This document shows positions 1 through 9,579 of a DNA stretch of 57,792 bases, one piece after another (positions within the stretch are counted from its first letter, which is position 1; every line of letters starts with the position of its first letter). The notes under the pieces are model-generated. The model saw only the letters and a list, made by a program, of their open reading frames with translations, was not told the DNA's origin and searched no databases. The DNA lies in contig CANKUU010000021.1 of assembly GCA_947486785.1 (NCBI GenBank), positions 1-57,792 of the forward strand, read 5' to 3'. The stretch comes from an uncultured Flavobacteriaceae bacterium. Lineage in GTDB: Bacteria > Bacteroidota > Bacteroidia > Flavobacteriales > Flavobacteriaceae. A program made the translations under genes and the position numbers.

Positions 1-1005
1 GTCATTACTTTAATATACTAAATATTCTACTTTTTCTATGTTAAAAAAACAAATTTCTTAAGTCGAACTCAGGTTTCAAGTGTTTCTTAAATCGTATGGT
101 TAACTGAATTTCAATTATTTAGTTATCATTAGTGTTCTTGTCAAAAATCACTTCATTATCTAAAATTAACTTGAGTAGACATACATCGCTTTAAGCAAAT
201 TAGAACATCTAAGCCAAGTACTATAGAGTTTGTATGTCATACCTAGCGCTGCTCATATGGCTACAAATACTGAATTATAGCTATTTAAATATTCAAAAGA
301 CACTCAATTGAAATCTATTATCTAACGAAACGTCGATAATAAAAGGGGAAAAAACTATTTGGTTATACAGAATCCATTAAAAAAGATATTCATCCTGCAT
401 TTGCACATTGTACTAAAAATAAACATATGTTTTTCATACAAATTTCATGCTCTTTGTGACAAAAATGGTGGGTTTAATTCTTTTGATTTAGCTCCTGCAT
501 ATATGTATGATATTGAGTGTTATAAGATATAAAATACCTTTTAAAAAATCACAGATGAATAGGTGATGAAACTTACATAAGTACTAATTATTAGATAGAT
601 TTGTTTACTCATTCAAATGTTAATCGATCTGTTTTAATGAAAGAAAATTAACATAGTTATGTGCTTTTTTCAAAGATAAAAAGGACGAAAAGAAAGAGAA
701 TTGAAACTAATTTTTTCAATTTCAGTGTCAGTTCTTATGAATAATCCATTATGCTAAATTATTCTTGGGTGTAGCTACAAGATTACGCTCCAAAATAAAT
801 GTTTTTGCCAAGATTCAATGCTTAAACTTATTTGTTTTATGAAAACCAATGAACAAACGCAAAACTCCCTTAGCCAAAATTCACAACAGTTACTATTTAT
901 GTTTTTAAGTTATTCAATGGATATTCAATTTGATGTGGCACGCTTTTGGGTCGCTTACTCTGATGTTTGAGCAAGTTATCTTAATTATGGTTGCAACTAT
1001 AACAG
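1..1005. other. gene-free stretch, probably decayed coding DNA
   Basis: I see no open frame of useful length and no recognisable RNA or mobile element. Short runs of plausible codons broken by stops (for example around 345-456) suggest old coding sequence, but I could not match any to a family. Confidence 0.4.
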
Positions 1006-1434
1006 ATGGTGGTGTATCATCTTAGACGTTCTAATTTAATGATGTTAATAAATACCTACCAAATCAATAGTAGTGGTACTTATGTGGAACGGGTTGAAAA
1101 TTCAAATGACTGTAAGGCAATATTCAATATAGAAATAGAGTTTATATACATTGAAATACCTAACTTTTATACACCTAAAGGTGTCAAACTTAATGAGCAT
1201 TGGTTTCCTAAAAAAAAAAATACGGAGGGATGGCCTGAAATAGTCATTAAAGTATATAATCGTTATGGTAAGATAGAGAGGCCTACGGGGTAGTCAACAA
1301 AATGGTCAGGAAGGGCTCTATAAAAGAGCGAATTGCCCAAAGTTGATTATTGGTATGTAATAAAACTTCACGTTGAAAATGACGAAGAGGGTTTGTTGGC
1401 CATATTATATATCGTTAATATTTACACAACTTAA
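1006..1434 (+). pseudogene. relic of a T9SS type B sorting-domain protein (C-terminal end)
   Basis: The first 95 codons look like the end of a repeat domain followed by the start of the CHU_C / gliding-motility C-terminal signal: IPNFYTPKGVKLNEHW near residue 51, then IKVYNRYGKIE near residue 81, compared with the usual FTPNGDGINDxW and IKIFNRWG. After the TAG at 1291-1293 the same frame still reads WSG, a second stop, then LPKVDYWYVIKL, the expected last part of that domain, ending at 1432-1434. Homology crossing two in-frame stops in one frame marks a pseudogene. The signal normally directs secretion and surface attachment through the type IX system. The upstream bulk of the adhesin-like protein is not recognisable here. 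Confidence 0.6.
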
Positions 1435-1449
1435 CTAACAGTTTAGATT

Positions 1450-1602
1450 ATGTATAAAATCGAGATAAAAGACTCCTTTGAGAACTTAGAGAGAATTTCA
1501 ATATTTCTTGAGAACAACCATATTAAGCACTTTGTAGTTTCAGATATAGATAGCGAACATTCGATTGCAGAAATTGAAGAGAGTATTAATTGGCCATTTT
1601 AA
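1450..1602 (+). CDS. 50-residue hypothetical protein, possibly a relic
   Basis: A short open frame from ATG 1450 encodes MYKIEIKDSFENLERISIFL and a mixed-charge remainder ending INWPF. It has no membrane segment or motif I recognise. It is followed directly by a ribosome-binding-like AAGGAGG and an ATG whose frame closes after five codons, so the surroundings are decayed and this may be a fragment too. Confidence 0.25.
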   Translation: MYKIEIKDSFENLERISIFLENNHIKHFVVSDIDSEHSIAEIEESINWPF

Positions 1603-2298
1603 TAAGGAGGCTAACCAATGGTTAAGATCAATTAAGGTTCTGTTGTAAATGTGGTTCTTTATCACATTGGAAAATTTGAAAATACTCCAGCTACTAAGGT
1701 GCTACAAGCTGCGGAGCTAAAAAAAAATGAGGTATTATCGGTAATAGAGAAACGGTATTAGAAACAAGATTGTAAGAGACTATTTTGAGCTCAGAAATTA
1801 TTATTCGATAAGAATTGATTTTGACAATTTGTTTTATTTACCATACATAAATGAGGAATTTCAGCATTTGCGCCTACTAGTTACAGAAATTATAAAGCGG
1901 TGTATAGTTTTAAGGTTTTTCTTTTTTTTTAAAGTTAAAGTTATTTAAATAAAGACTTGATTAACATAACACGTTAATCTCTTTCCTAAATTAAATTCTA
2001 GTAATTGTGTTTTTGTAACCTAGAGTTAATTAAAGTTTCACTGGTGTTACAGGTCTTAGGCTTAAAAATAATTATATATTTGCGCATTTTAATTTTAAAG
2101 AAGTTTTTTGATCGTTATCTATTAAGATTTGGAGTTTTAAATACGTAAGTTTTTTAAGCTTATTTTGGCTTCGAGGGTTACTAAAAATAATTATAACCAA
2201 ATAGTGCGTAATTAAAAAGTTTATTTCAACAGCTGATAAGGCACAAAAGTGTACAGTAGTAGAAAGTTAATTTTTAAGCAATGTTATCCGTTTAGAAT
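1603..2298. other. gene-free stretch before the DUF2147 gene
   Basis: There are broken short frames only between 1620 and 1900. A TATATTTG at 2075-2082 matches the Bacteroidota -7 element and could serve the gene starting at 2299, but I see no matching -33 TTG at the right distance. Nothing else is recognised. Confidence 0.35.
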
Positions 2299-2805
2299 AT
2301 GTTTTATTTGAGTAAAAAATATTTGGAAAATAAATATCCAGGCTTGCTATTTTACCAGTTGCTAGTTGCGTTCGTTAAATTTAGTTGTTTTTTTCTGTTC
2401 GGTGCTTTGTTTGTGTTAATCTTGTCGAATGATCTTACGGCCCAACAAAATGATATTGTAGGATATTGGAAGTCATGTGATGAGGGAGATAATATGGTAG
2501 TGAGAATTGATTTAGTCGATGGAATACCAGAGGGCTATCTTGTGGGTTTTCAACGTAATGATGGCAGCTGGGAGGATAATAAGCCAAAAAAAGGAGTTAA
2601 AGTAATGTATGGTTTTAAGTATAAAGGAGATTTAAAATGGAACGGAGGTAAAATTTTTGATCCAATAGCGGACAGAGCGTATCGCGGAGTAGTAAAAATT
2701 CAAAGTAAAGACACCATTAAAGCAACCGGATATTGGGGCTTCTTGTGGGACGATATTTTGTATAAGAGAATAGGACTTGAAAAGAAAGATGAACCTAAAG
2801 GCTAA
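2299..2805 (+). CDS. DUF2147 family secreted protein
   Basis: This 168-residue protein has a hydrophobic export segment near residues 20-50 (LLVAFVKFSCFFLFGALFVL) ending near LTAQQ, then a compact domain. Seen motifs are DIVGYWKSCDEGDNMVVRI, a WNGGKIFDPIADRAYRG stretch, and GYWGFLWDDILYKRI at the end. These follow the DUF2147 pattern of a small beta-barrel fold with a conserved glycine-tryptophan start and an arginine-containing end. Function in the family is unknown. The start gives a long hydrophilic lead before the hydrophobic segment, so a later start is possible. Its 3' end overlaps or abuts the next gene, suggesting co-transcription with the outer-membrane protein. Confidence 0.65.
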   Translation: MFYLSKKYLENKYPGLLFYQLLVAFVKFSCFFLFGALFVLILSNDLTAQQNDIVGYWKSCDEGDNMVVRIDLVDGIPEGYLVGFQRNDGSWEDNKPKKGVKVMYGFKYKGDLKWNGGKIFDPIADRAYRGVVKIQSKDTIKATGYWGFLWDDILYKRIGLEKKDEPKG

Positions 2806-5311
2806 AAAAGTTAAAAAGGCAGGCCTACTTTTAGTGCTTTTTTATGTATCACTGTCTTTTGTAAATAGGCTAGAGGCGCAAGCTATCAAAGGAATTGTGC
2901 TAGATAAAGAAGACGGCAATGGAGTGCCTTTAGTAAATATATACAATAAAAGAACTTCAACAGGTGCGATTACCGATTTTGATGGCAATTATACATTAGA
3001 TCTTCAAGGAGATCGAGCAAAAAAAGATTCAATTGTTTTTAGTTGTTTAGGTTACGACACTAGAATAGTTGCGGTTAAAGATCTTAAAAAAGCATCAACT
3101 ATATATTTAGAGAAAGGAGCTGTGTCATTAAACGAAGTTGTTCTTTTTGCCGAAGGTACTTCTGATTATCAAGACTACCTGATGCAAAAAATAATTAAAA
3201 ACAAAAAGTTTAATGATCCTGGTCGAATTGGTAAATATCAATCTCTAGAAACTTCTCTTCTTTCTGTTTTTTTAGCAAATTTAGATGACGAAATTATAAG
3301 GAAAAGGAGGTTTAGAAAATCGGAAAAGGCTTTTATAAAAGATAGTGATTCTACAGTTATGATGCCGGTTTTATTTACTAAAGAAATTATTCGACATCGT
3401 ATCGACAAAAGCGATAATTTAAATGAATCTAAAATTCTAAAAATAGAACAAGAAGGTACACTTGAGCAGCTGAGCAGTCTTGTTAAAGAGACTATAAATA
3501 AAAAGATTACACAGGATATTAATTTCTATGACGATAATATCGATCTTTTGGGACGAAGTTTTCAAAGTCCAATAGGATCAAACTATAAATCTCATTATAA
3601 AATACATTTATCCGATAGTATGAATATTGATGGTGTAAAGCATTATGAGTTTTTGTATTATCCAAAAAATGAAAAGAGTGTAGCTTTTGATGGAAGCTTT
3701 TTAGTTGATTCGGAAAGTTTTGCACTTAAAAAAATAGATGCCACGTTGCCAGCTCTTGCAAATATTAATTTTATTAAAAAGTTGAATTTTGATATTGAAT
3801 ATGATAAAACAAAAGACAATGTTTGGTATGTGAAAGTGCAGAAGACGAATACCACCTTTTCTTTTCTTAGCTCTAAAAAGAAGAACGGAAGGTTTTTTTC
3901 TGTTCAAAAAAATCAAAAATACTCTAATTTTAAATTAGATTTTGATGCTACACTAGCTCTCGAAACAGAAGGATTTGCAGAAACAGCATCAGAAAATTTA
4001 GTCAATACAATTGGAACTGCTAAACTGGATTCTACTGAGATAAAGGCCTTGAGTGGAATTCGAAAATTAAAGAAAAATAATCATATTAAATTTCTAGATC
4101 GTTTTGGAGCTATGTCGCTTAACGGTTTTTATAATATGAATAAATTTGATTTAGGGCCTTATTTTGATTTTTATATAAAAAATGGTATCGAGGGTTCTCG
4201 GTTTACTTTGCCCATTCGTACTAGTGAAAAAATGTTTGACAATTTTACCGTTGGTGGTTTTTTAGGCTATGGTGCTAAAGATAAAAAGTTTAAATATGGC
4301 TTTAATTCAAAATATAAGTTTCGGTCAGATAAAAACATCATTATTTCTGCAAACTATTTTGATGATTATAATGATGTTGCAGGAAATAGGTATTTAGAAT
4401 TTGTTCGTGAAAATCCTTTTTCTAAAGGTGGTGGAAATGTGCTATCTGTTTTTAATGATCCTTCTCGCTTAAATTTTAGATTACTACGTAAAAAACATGT
4501 TGATGTGGGCTTGTCTTATGAGCCAACCGAAAATTCTAGGTATTTATTTCGCCCTTTTTACGAAAAATATCAAGACAATGAATACAATAGATTTATTCAG
4601 AATGGTACTGAGATAGATAATTATACGAGTGTAGGTGTTTTGTTTGATTATCGATATTCTAGAGCTCGTAATTACGATCAACAATTTTTCTCTAGAATTT
4701 ACTTTGGTACAACAAAACCAGTATACCATTTTACTGTAGAAGTAGGTAACAACAAAATCACAGATTTAAGTCGCGTCTCAAACAACTCAGAGTACTATGC
4801 GCGTTTGAATGTATCTATGAAAAAGAAATTTTTAATAGGTCCTGCTTTTCTAAAATTATATGCAAACGTGGGTTACTTAATTGGTAAAGTTCCTTATCCA
4901 TTATTAAATAACCCTAGTGGAAATCAAAGTATTGGCTTGGCTAGATTTAATTACAATTTGCTAAATCCGGTATCTTTTTCATCAGATACGTACACTAATT
5001 TACATTTAAGTTTCAATGGTGGAGGTTTTTTATTTAATAAAATTCCATTTATTTCAGCATTAAATCTTCGTGAATCCTTATCTTTCAAAAGTTTTTATGG
5101 TAGCCTAAGGGATGAGCATAATAGTTTTTTTAAGCTTCCAGAAGGACTTGAAGAGTTAAGAAAAGAACCTTATTTAGAGTTAGGTATTGGTGTGACCAAT
5201 ATATTTAAGGTCTTGCGGATAGAGTACGTTAGAAGATTAAACGCGGGTGGTTTTTATGATGCCATATCAAATAAAGGAGCTTTAAGGTTCCGCATAGAAG
5301 TAGGTTTTTAA
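2789..5311 (+). CDS. DUF5686 outer-membrane protein with CarboxypepD_reg-like domain
   Basis: The protein has 840 residues when the ATG at 2789 is used. I prefer this to the TTG at 2777 because it puts the signal peptide (GLLLVLFYVSLSFVNRLEA) right at the N-terminus. A carboxypeptidase-regulatory-like beta-sandwich follows at about residues 32-115 (GIVLDKEDGNGVPLVNIYNK, then TDFDGNYTL). The rest fits DUF5686, a large family of Bacteroidota outer-membrane beta-barrel proteins of unknown function, with many alternating aromatic and polar strands and a terminal phenylalanine (IEVGF). It is probably surface-located. The start lies inside the end of the DUF2147 gene, so the two form an operon. A weak palindrome (ACTGGTCT / AGACTAGT) lies downstream near 5347. 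Confidence 0.75.
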   Translation: MNLKAKKVKKAGLLLVLFYVSLSFVNRLEAQAIKGIVLDKEDGNGVPLVNIYNKRTSTGAITDFDGNYTLDLQGDRAKKDSIVFSCLGYDTRIVAVKDLKKASTIYLEKGAVSLNEVVLFAEGTSDYQDYLMQKIIKNKKFNDPGRIGKYQSLETSLLSVFLANLDDEIIRKRRFRKSEKAFIKDSDSTVMMPVLFTKEIIRHRIDKSDNLNESKILKIEQEGTLEQLSSLVKETINKKITQDINFYDDNIDLLGRSFQSPIGSNYKSHYKIHLSDSMNIDGVKHYEFLYYPKNEKSVAFDGSFLVDSESFALKKIDATLPALANINFIKKLNFDIEYDKTKDNVWYVKVQKTNTTFSFLSSKKKNGRFFSVQKNQKYSNFKLDFDATLALETEGFAETASENLVNTIGTAKLDSTEIKALSGIRKLKKNNHIKFLDRFGAMSLNGFYNMNKFDLGPYFDFYIKNGIEGSRFTLPIRTSEKMFDNFTVGGFLGYGAKDKKFKYGFNSKYKFRSDKNIIISANYFDDYNDVAGNRYLEFVRENPFSKGGGNVLSVFNDPSRLNFRLLRKKHVDVGLSYEPTENSRYLFRPFYEKYQDNEYNRFIQNGTEIDNYTSVGVLFDYRYSRARNYDQQFFSRIYFGTTKPVYHFTVEVGNNKITDLSRVSNNSEYYARLNVSMKKKFLIGPAFLKLYANVGYLIGKVPYPLLNNPSGNQSIGLARFNYNLLNPVSFSSDTYTNLHLSFNGGGFLFNKIPFISALNLRESLSFKSFYGSLRDEHNSFFKLPEGLEELRKEPYLELGIGVTNIFKVLRIEYVRRLNAGGFYDAISNKGALRFRIEVGF

Positions 5312-5441
5312 ATTGCGGTGGCAACTAACATCTAATTTGTTTTCTCTACTGGTCTCAAGACTAGTTCTGTAAAAGGAGTTAATTTTTTCATATTTAATTT
5401 CAAAGACCAGTTGAATTAATCTGAACTAAAAATTTTGTTGT

Positions 5442-6656
5442 ATGAAATACAGTTTTATTTTAAAGAGCCAATTGACTAAGAAAATGTGTTACTTAAAGTC
5501 GAAAGGTCTGTACCCATTTTTTAAGGAAGTGAGCTCTGCACAAACCGATATTGCTTTTTTTGGAGGAAAAAAAGTGTTAATGTTCGGCTCTAACAATTAT
5601 TTGGGTTTAAATAACCATCCTAAGATAAAAAAGGCAGCACAAGATGCCATTTCTAAATACGGTACTTCTTGCACAGGTAGTAGGTTTATGAACGGAACTC
5701 TAGATCTTCATAAAGAACTTGAAGATGAATTAAAAGATTTTTTAAATCAAGAAGCCGTAATAGTTTTTCCGACAGGTTTTCAGGTGAATTCTGGTGTGAT
5801 ACCCGCTATTGCTTCAAAAGGAGATCGTATTTTCATAGATGAATTAAATCATGCTTCTATTTTTGATGGTTGTAAAATGAGTTATGCTAAGCGAATTAAA
5901 TATAAGCATAGCGATATGAAAGATTTGGCAAAGAAATTGGAATTAAGTCCGGATGATGATACCAAAAATTTAATTGTTACTGACGGTGTTTTCTCTATGG
6001 ATGGGGATATTGCCAAGCTTGATGAAATTATTAAAATTGGTAAAACCAAAAATGCTATCACTATGGTTGATTGTGCCCATGCAATTGGAGTTATTGGAAA
6101 GCATGGTTCAGGTACAGCCTCTCATTTTGGAGTTTCGAAAGAGGTAGATTTAATTGGAGGAACTTTTAGTAAGTCTTTGGCCTCTTTAGGCGGTTTTGTT
6201 GCTGGTGACGCAGATATGATTGATTATTTAAGTCACGCATCAAGATCTTTTATGTTTAGTGCAAGTTTGCCCCCGGCTTCTACAGCAAGTGCGTTAGCGG
6301 CATTAAAGATTATTAGAAATGATTCTAGTTACACAGAAAGATTGTGGGAGAATACCCACTATGCAATTGAACAAATGAGAATTCATGGTCTGGATATTGG
6401 AAATACAGAAACACCAATTATACCAATTTATATAAGAAGTAGCTTAAAGACTTTTGAGGTGGCAAAACAACTTTTTGAAAGTGGTATTTATGTAAATCCT
6501 GTGGTAGCGCCAGCGGTAAATGATTCTGATTCGTTATTACGATTTTCGTTAACTTCTTCTCATACTAAAGAGCAAATTTTATTTGCTGTAGTAGAAATAG
6601 CAAGAATTATAGAACAGGTTACAAAACAAGTAAATGGCAGCACCTATACTTATTAA
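5442..6656 (+). CDS. spt: serine palmitoyltransferase (alpha-oxoamine synthase family)
   Basis: This is a PLP enzyme of 404 residues, the usual size of bacterial serine palmitoyltransferase. It condenses L-serine with a long acyl-CoA or acyl-ACP to 3-ketosphinganine, the first step of sphingolipid synthesis. The PLP lysine is K244 in GGTFSKSLASLGG, a form closer to SPT (TFSKS) than to BioF or KBL. The cofactor-stacking histidine is H137 (ELNHASI), and D210/H213 lie in VDCAHAIG. The neighbours are a GNAT acyltransferase overlapping its 3' end by 23 bases and an NAD-dependent reductase, the arrangement expected of a ceramide pathway. An alternative is a cysteate acyltransferase for sulfonolipids (capnine), but no cysteate synthase is in the window. 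A shorter start at the methionine at residue 15 is possible. Confidence 0.85.
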   Translation: MKYSFILKSQLTKKMCYLKSKGLYPFFKEVSSAQTDIAFFGGKKVLMFGSNNYLGLNNHPKIKKAAQDAISKYGTSCTGSRFMNGTLDLHKELEDELKDFLNQEAVIVFPTGFQVNSGVIPAIASKGDRIFIDELNHASIFDGCKMSYAKRIKYKHSDMKDLAKKLELSPDDDTKNLIVTDGVFSMDGDIAKLDEIIKIGKTKNAITMVDCAHAIGVIGKHGSGTASHFGVSKEVDLIGGTFSKSLASLGGFVAGDADMIDYLSHASRSFMFSASLPPASTASALAALKIIRNDSSYTERLWENTHYAIEQMRIHGLDIGNTETPIIPIYIRSSLKTFEVAKQLFESGIYVNPVVAPAVNDSDSLLRFSLTSSHTKEQILFAVVEIARIIEQVTKQVNGSTYTY

Positions 6657-7761
6657 AAAAGTTGATACCAAAAAAGAGTTAAAAGAATTTATTAGGTTTT
6701 ATAACCGGCTGTATAAAGGTAACCCTAATTTTGCAGCACCCTTAGAATTTGATGAGTTATCAACCCTTAGTAAACATAAAAACCCATCGCACAAAACATG
6801 TGAATCTAGCTATTGGTTAGCAATACGTGATAATAAAACTATTGGGCGTATTGCAGCAATTATAAGCTCAAATGAAATAATAGTTACCGGAAAACAGATT
6901 GGTCGTTTTGGTTATTTTGACTTTATAGACGAAAACCAAGTTTCTGAGAAACTGATGCAAACAGCCGTACTATGGCTTAAAAAACAGGGAATTAAAACTA
7001 TTCATGGACCTTTCGGCTTTACCGATTTAGACAGACAGGGTGCATTGGTCAAAGGTTTTGATAGAGAAGGTACCATGGCAACTATTTATAATCATGAGTA
7101 TTATAATGACCATTTTAACAAACTAGGCTTTGAAAAAAGTACCGACTGGGTAGAATATTTGTTTGATATAAAGGATAAGCCGCCAGAAAAACTAGGTAGA
7201 ATAGCTCGCTTTTCTCGTGAAAAATTTAAAGTGAAATCATTAAAAGTTAGAACGAAAGCCGAATTAAAAAAGTACATACCAGAGATGTTTGCGCTAATCA
7301 ATAGCAGCTATTCTGACTTATATGGATACGTACCCCTTTCTCAAGAGCAAATAGAATACTATGGTAAAAACTATATCGGTTTTGTGAAAAAAGAATTGGT
7401 ACGTTTAATTATTAATGACCAAGAAAAGTTGATAGGTGTAGCCATCACAATGCCTTCTTTTACTAAGGCACTCCAAAAAGCAAATGGGAAGTTATTTCCG
7501 TTTGGTTGGTATCATATGTTAAAAGCTTTAAATAACAATAAAACTCTTGACTTGTATTTGGTAGCTATTGATGCCAATTATCAAGATAAAGGTATTACCG
7601 CCATTATAATGGATGAGCTATACCAAGCCTCTATTGCTTTTGGTATAAAACAGGTAGAAACTAATATTGAATTAGAAGATAACCATAAGGTACAGTCTAT
7701 GTGGAAACTTTTTGGAGCCGAACAACATAAACGAAGGCGTTGTTATATTAAAAATATCTAA
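6634..7761 (+). CDS. GNAT-type acyltransferase, putative bacterial ceramide synthase
   Basis: This 375-residue protein has a GNAT-like fold in both halves. The N-terminal half contains RLYKGNPNFAAPLEFDE and SYWLAIRDNKTIGRIAAI. A central GPFGFTDLDRQGALVKGF segment is followed by a C-terminal GNAT-like part with LDLYLVAIDANYQDKGITAI, ending in ELEDNHKVQSMWKLFGAEQHKR. Bacterial ceramide synthases described in Caulobacter are GNAT-type proteins that N-acylate the sphingoid base. The position straight after spt, overlapping it by 23 bases, strongly suggests the same role. Many databases would call it only an N-acetyltransferase or hypothetical protein. The reaction assignment is inferred from context plus fold. 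Confidence 0.65.
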   Translation: MAAPILIKKVDTKKELKEFIRFYNRLYKGNPNFAAPLEFDELSTLSKHKNPSHKTCESSYWLAIRDNKTIGRIAAIISSNEIIVTGKQIGRFGYFDFIDENQVSEKLMQTAVLWLKKQGIKTIHGPFGFTDLDRQGALVKGFDREGTMATIYNHEYYNDHFNKLGFEKSTDWVEYLFDIKDKPPEKLGRIARFSREKFKVKSLKVRTKAELKKYIPEMFALINSSYSDLYGYVPLSQEQIEYYGKNYIGFVKKELVRLIINDQEKLIGVAITMPSFTKALQKANGKLFPFGWYHMLKALNNNKTLDLYLVAIDANYQDKGITAIIMDELYQASIAFGIKQVETNIELEDNHKVQSMWKLFGAEQHKRRRCYIKNI

Positions 7762-7768
7762 CTTTTAA

Positions 7769-8743
7769 ATGCCTTTGCAAAACAAAAAAAACATACTAAT
7801 AACTGGAGCAACTGGTTTTATTGGAAGCTATATTGTAAAACATGCACTTGCTTTAAAATATGAAGTGTATGTTGCCGTACGAAAAACGAGTAACAGAAAA
7901 TCGTTAGAGGACTTAAATGTAAATTTTCTAATTCTTGACTTTTCTTCGGAAACTGCAATAGCTAGAACACTTACTTCAACTATAGTTTTTGATACCGTAA
8001 TACATAATGCAGGGGTAAAAACAGCATCAACCGAGGAAGCTTATAAACATAACAATGTTGATTTAACTAAAAATCTTTGTGCAGCATTACAAAAAAAAAG
8101 ACTTTTAAAAGGCTCTTTTATTTTTATCAGCAGTTTGGCTGCTCTAGGGCCTGGCGAAGAAGATAGTATGGCCTGTATTGCAGAAAATAGAGTAGCTTCT
8201 CCCTTATCTTCTTACGGAAAAAGTAAATTATTGGCAGAGAAAGAAGTTGAAAAATCTGGCTTAAAGTATACTATTATTAGACCAACCGCGGTATTTGGAA
8301 AAGGAGGTAATGATTACAAGCAATTAGTAAGTTTAGTAAAAAAAAATATAGCCATATATTTAGCGTCACCAAAGCAGTTACTATCCTTTATTCATGCCGA
8401 TGATTTGGCAAGACTTATATTTTTAGCGAATACACCAGCAGGAGTAAACCAAGTATTTAACGCTTCGGACACGCAAAATTATACCTTAGAGAAATTTTAT
8501 AAAACGGTAGAACATGCACTTGGTAAAAATATAAAAATACGTTTAAGAGTTCCTTTTTTTATAGTGGCATCAATTGCGAACTTAAATGGATTATTACAAA
8601 AAATGTGTAATATAAAAAGTCCACTAGATAGTATAGAAAAAGCAAGGGAAGTTACTGCCTTAAACTGGGCTTGCTGTACAGATAAAATTCAAAGTCAATT
8701 GCATTTTGTTGCTCAACATTCTTTAAACGAGATTATAGACTAG
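7769..8743 (+). CDS. NAD-dependent epimerase/reductase, putative ketosphinganine or ketoceramide reductase
   Basis: This is an extended short-chain dehydrogenase of 324 residues. The dinucleotide motif is GATGFIG at residues 13-19, the catalytic pair is Y149/K153 (SSYGKSK), and a serine pair lies near 121-122 (FISSLAALG). RPTAVFGKG and FIHADDLARL are typical of the NAD-dependent epimerase/dehydratase family. In known bacterial sphingolipid clusters a member of this family reduces the 3-keto group (CerR in Caulobacter), at the ketosphinganine or ketoceramide stage. It starts 7 bases after the acyltransferase and is followed 3 bases later by the LysE-type gene, so it belongs to one tight operon with spt. 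Confidence 0.7.
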   Translation: MPLQNKKNILITGATGFIGSYIVKHALALKYEVYVAVRKTSNRKSLEDLNVNFLILDFSSETAIARTLTSTIVFDTVIHNAGVKTASTEEAYKHNNVDLTKNLCAALQKKRLLKGSFIFISSLAALGPGEEDSMACIAENRVASPLSSYGKSKLLAEKEVEKSGLKYTIIRPTAVFGKGGNDYKQLVSLVKKNIAIYLASPKQLLSFIHADDLARLIFLANTPAGVNQVFNASDTQNYTLEKFYKTVEHALGKNIKIRLRVPFFIVASIANLNGLLQKMCNIKSPLDSIEKAREVTALNWACCTDKIQSQLHFVAQHSLNEIID

Positions 8744-8746
8744 TAG

Positions 8747-9490
8747 ATGAGTGAAAGTATTACTACTGTATTTATTATAGGATTGATAGCAGGATTTCTT
8801 TTTTCTATGCCGATTGCTGGCCCCATTAGTATTATGGTTGTTTATAATGCCATAAAGGGAAAATTGCGTTATTGTATTCGCTTGGCTTTGGGCGCTAGTA
8901 TTGTGGAATTTTTTTATGTCTTTATTGTCGTTTATGGCATGTCTAGTCTTTATAAGTATTACGCTAGCTATATACCTTATATCTTATATGTAGGTGCTTT
9001 GTTTTTGTTTGTTTTAGGTTTTAAAATATTACGAGAAAATTTTAGTATCGAAAATTTAAATACTAAAGAAGCTTATTCTAATAAAGGCGGTTTAAGAACA
9101 GGTATTTTACTTAATTTGTCAAACCCTACACTTTTACTAGGTTGGTTAACCTCTTCTTTTGTAGCACTTTCGTTTGCCTCATCAATTGGTTTTAATACAG
9201 GTGATTTAGATGTTTTAGTGGGAAGTAATTCAGATTTTTTTCTGAATCACGATCAAAATTCAATGGTTGTTAAAGATGAAGCTATTAATGCTAAATTTGA
9301 ACTTTCTATGGTATATGCTTTGGGTGTAGCCTTAGGTTGCTATATTTGGTTTTACATTTTAACTAAAATTATAGTTAAGTATAGAAATAAAATTAAAGTA
9401 TTTTATATAAATATGCTGACAAAGATTTTTGGCCTTTGTTTGTTATGCATTGGAATATATCTTATTTGGCAAGGTTTTATTTTACAATAA
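8747..9490 (+). CDS. LysE family membrane protein
   Basis: This is a 247-residue integral membrane protein with about six hydrophobic segments. It begins with FIIGLIAGFLFSMPIAGPIS, the conserved first helix of the LysE/RhtB family with its proline-rich PIAGP motif. A second conserved helix reads GILLNLSNPTLLLGW near residues 119-133. A hydrophilic loop at about residues 150-185 separates the two halves. LysE proteins export amino acids or small metabolites. Here the gene sits between sphingolipid and phosphonate genes with 3-base spacing to the reductase, so a role in moving a pathway intermediate, or possibly the lipid, is conceivable. The substrate cannot be read from the sequence. Confidence 0.7.
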   Translation: MSESITTVFIIGLIAGFLFSMPIAGPISIMVVYNAIKGKLRYCIRLALGASIVEFFYVFIVVYGMSSLYKYYASYIPYILYVGALFLFVLGFKILRENFSIENLNTKEAYSNKGGLRTGILLNLSNPTLLLGWLTSSFVALSFASSIGFNTGDLDVLVGSNSDFFLNHDQNSMVVKDEAINAKFELSMVYALGVALGCYIWFYILTKIIVKYRNKIKVFYINMLTKIFGLCLLCIGIYLIWQGFILQ

Positions 9491-9579
9491 AAACCATTAT
9501 AAACCATACTTGGTATAAATTGTAAGGTTTTATAAGGCCGTGGAATAATTGGATAAGTGATAAATAATTAAAATATAAA

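Noticed and set aside
5442-6656. Calling the first PLP enzyme BioF or KBL (biotin or threonine pathway)
   Set aside because: The lysine motif TFSKS and the ceramide-pathway neighbours fit SPT; no biotin or threonine dehydrogenase genes are near. The capnine alternative lacks a cysteate synthase.
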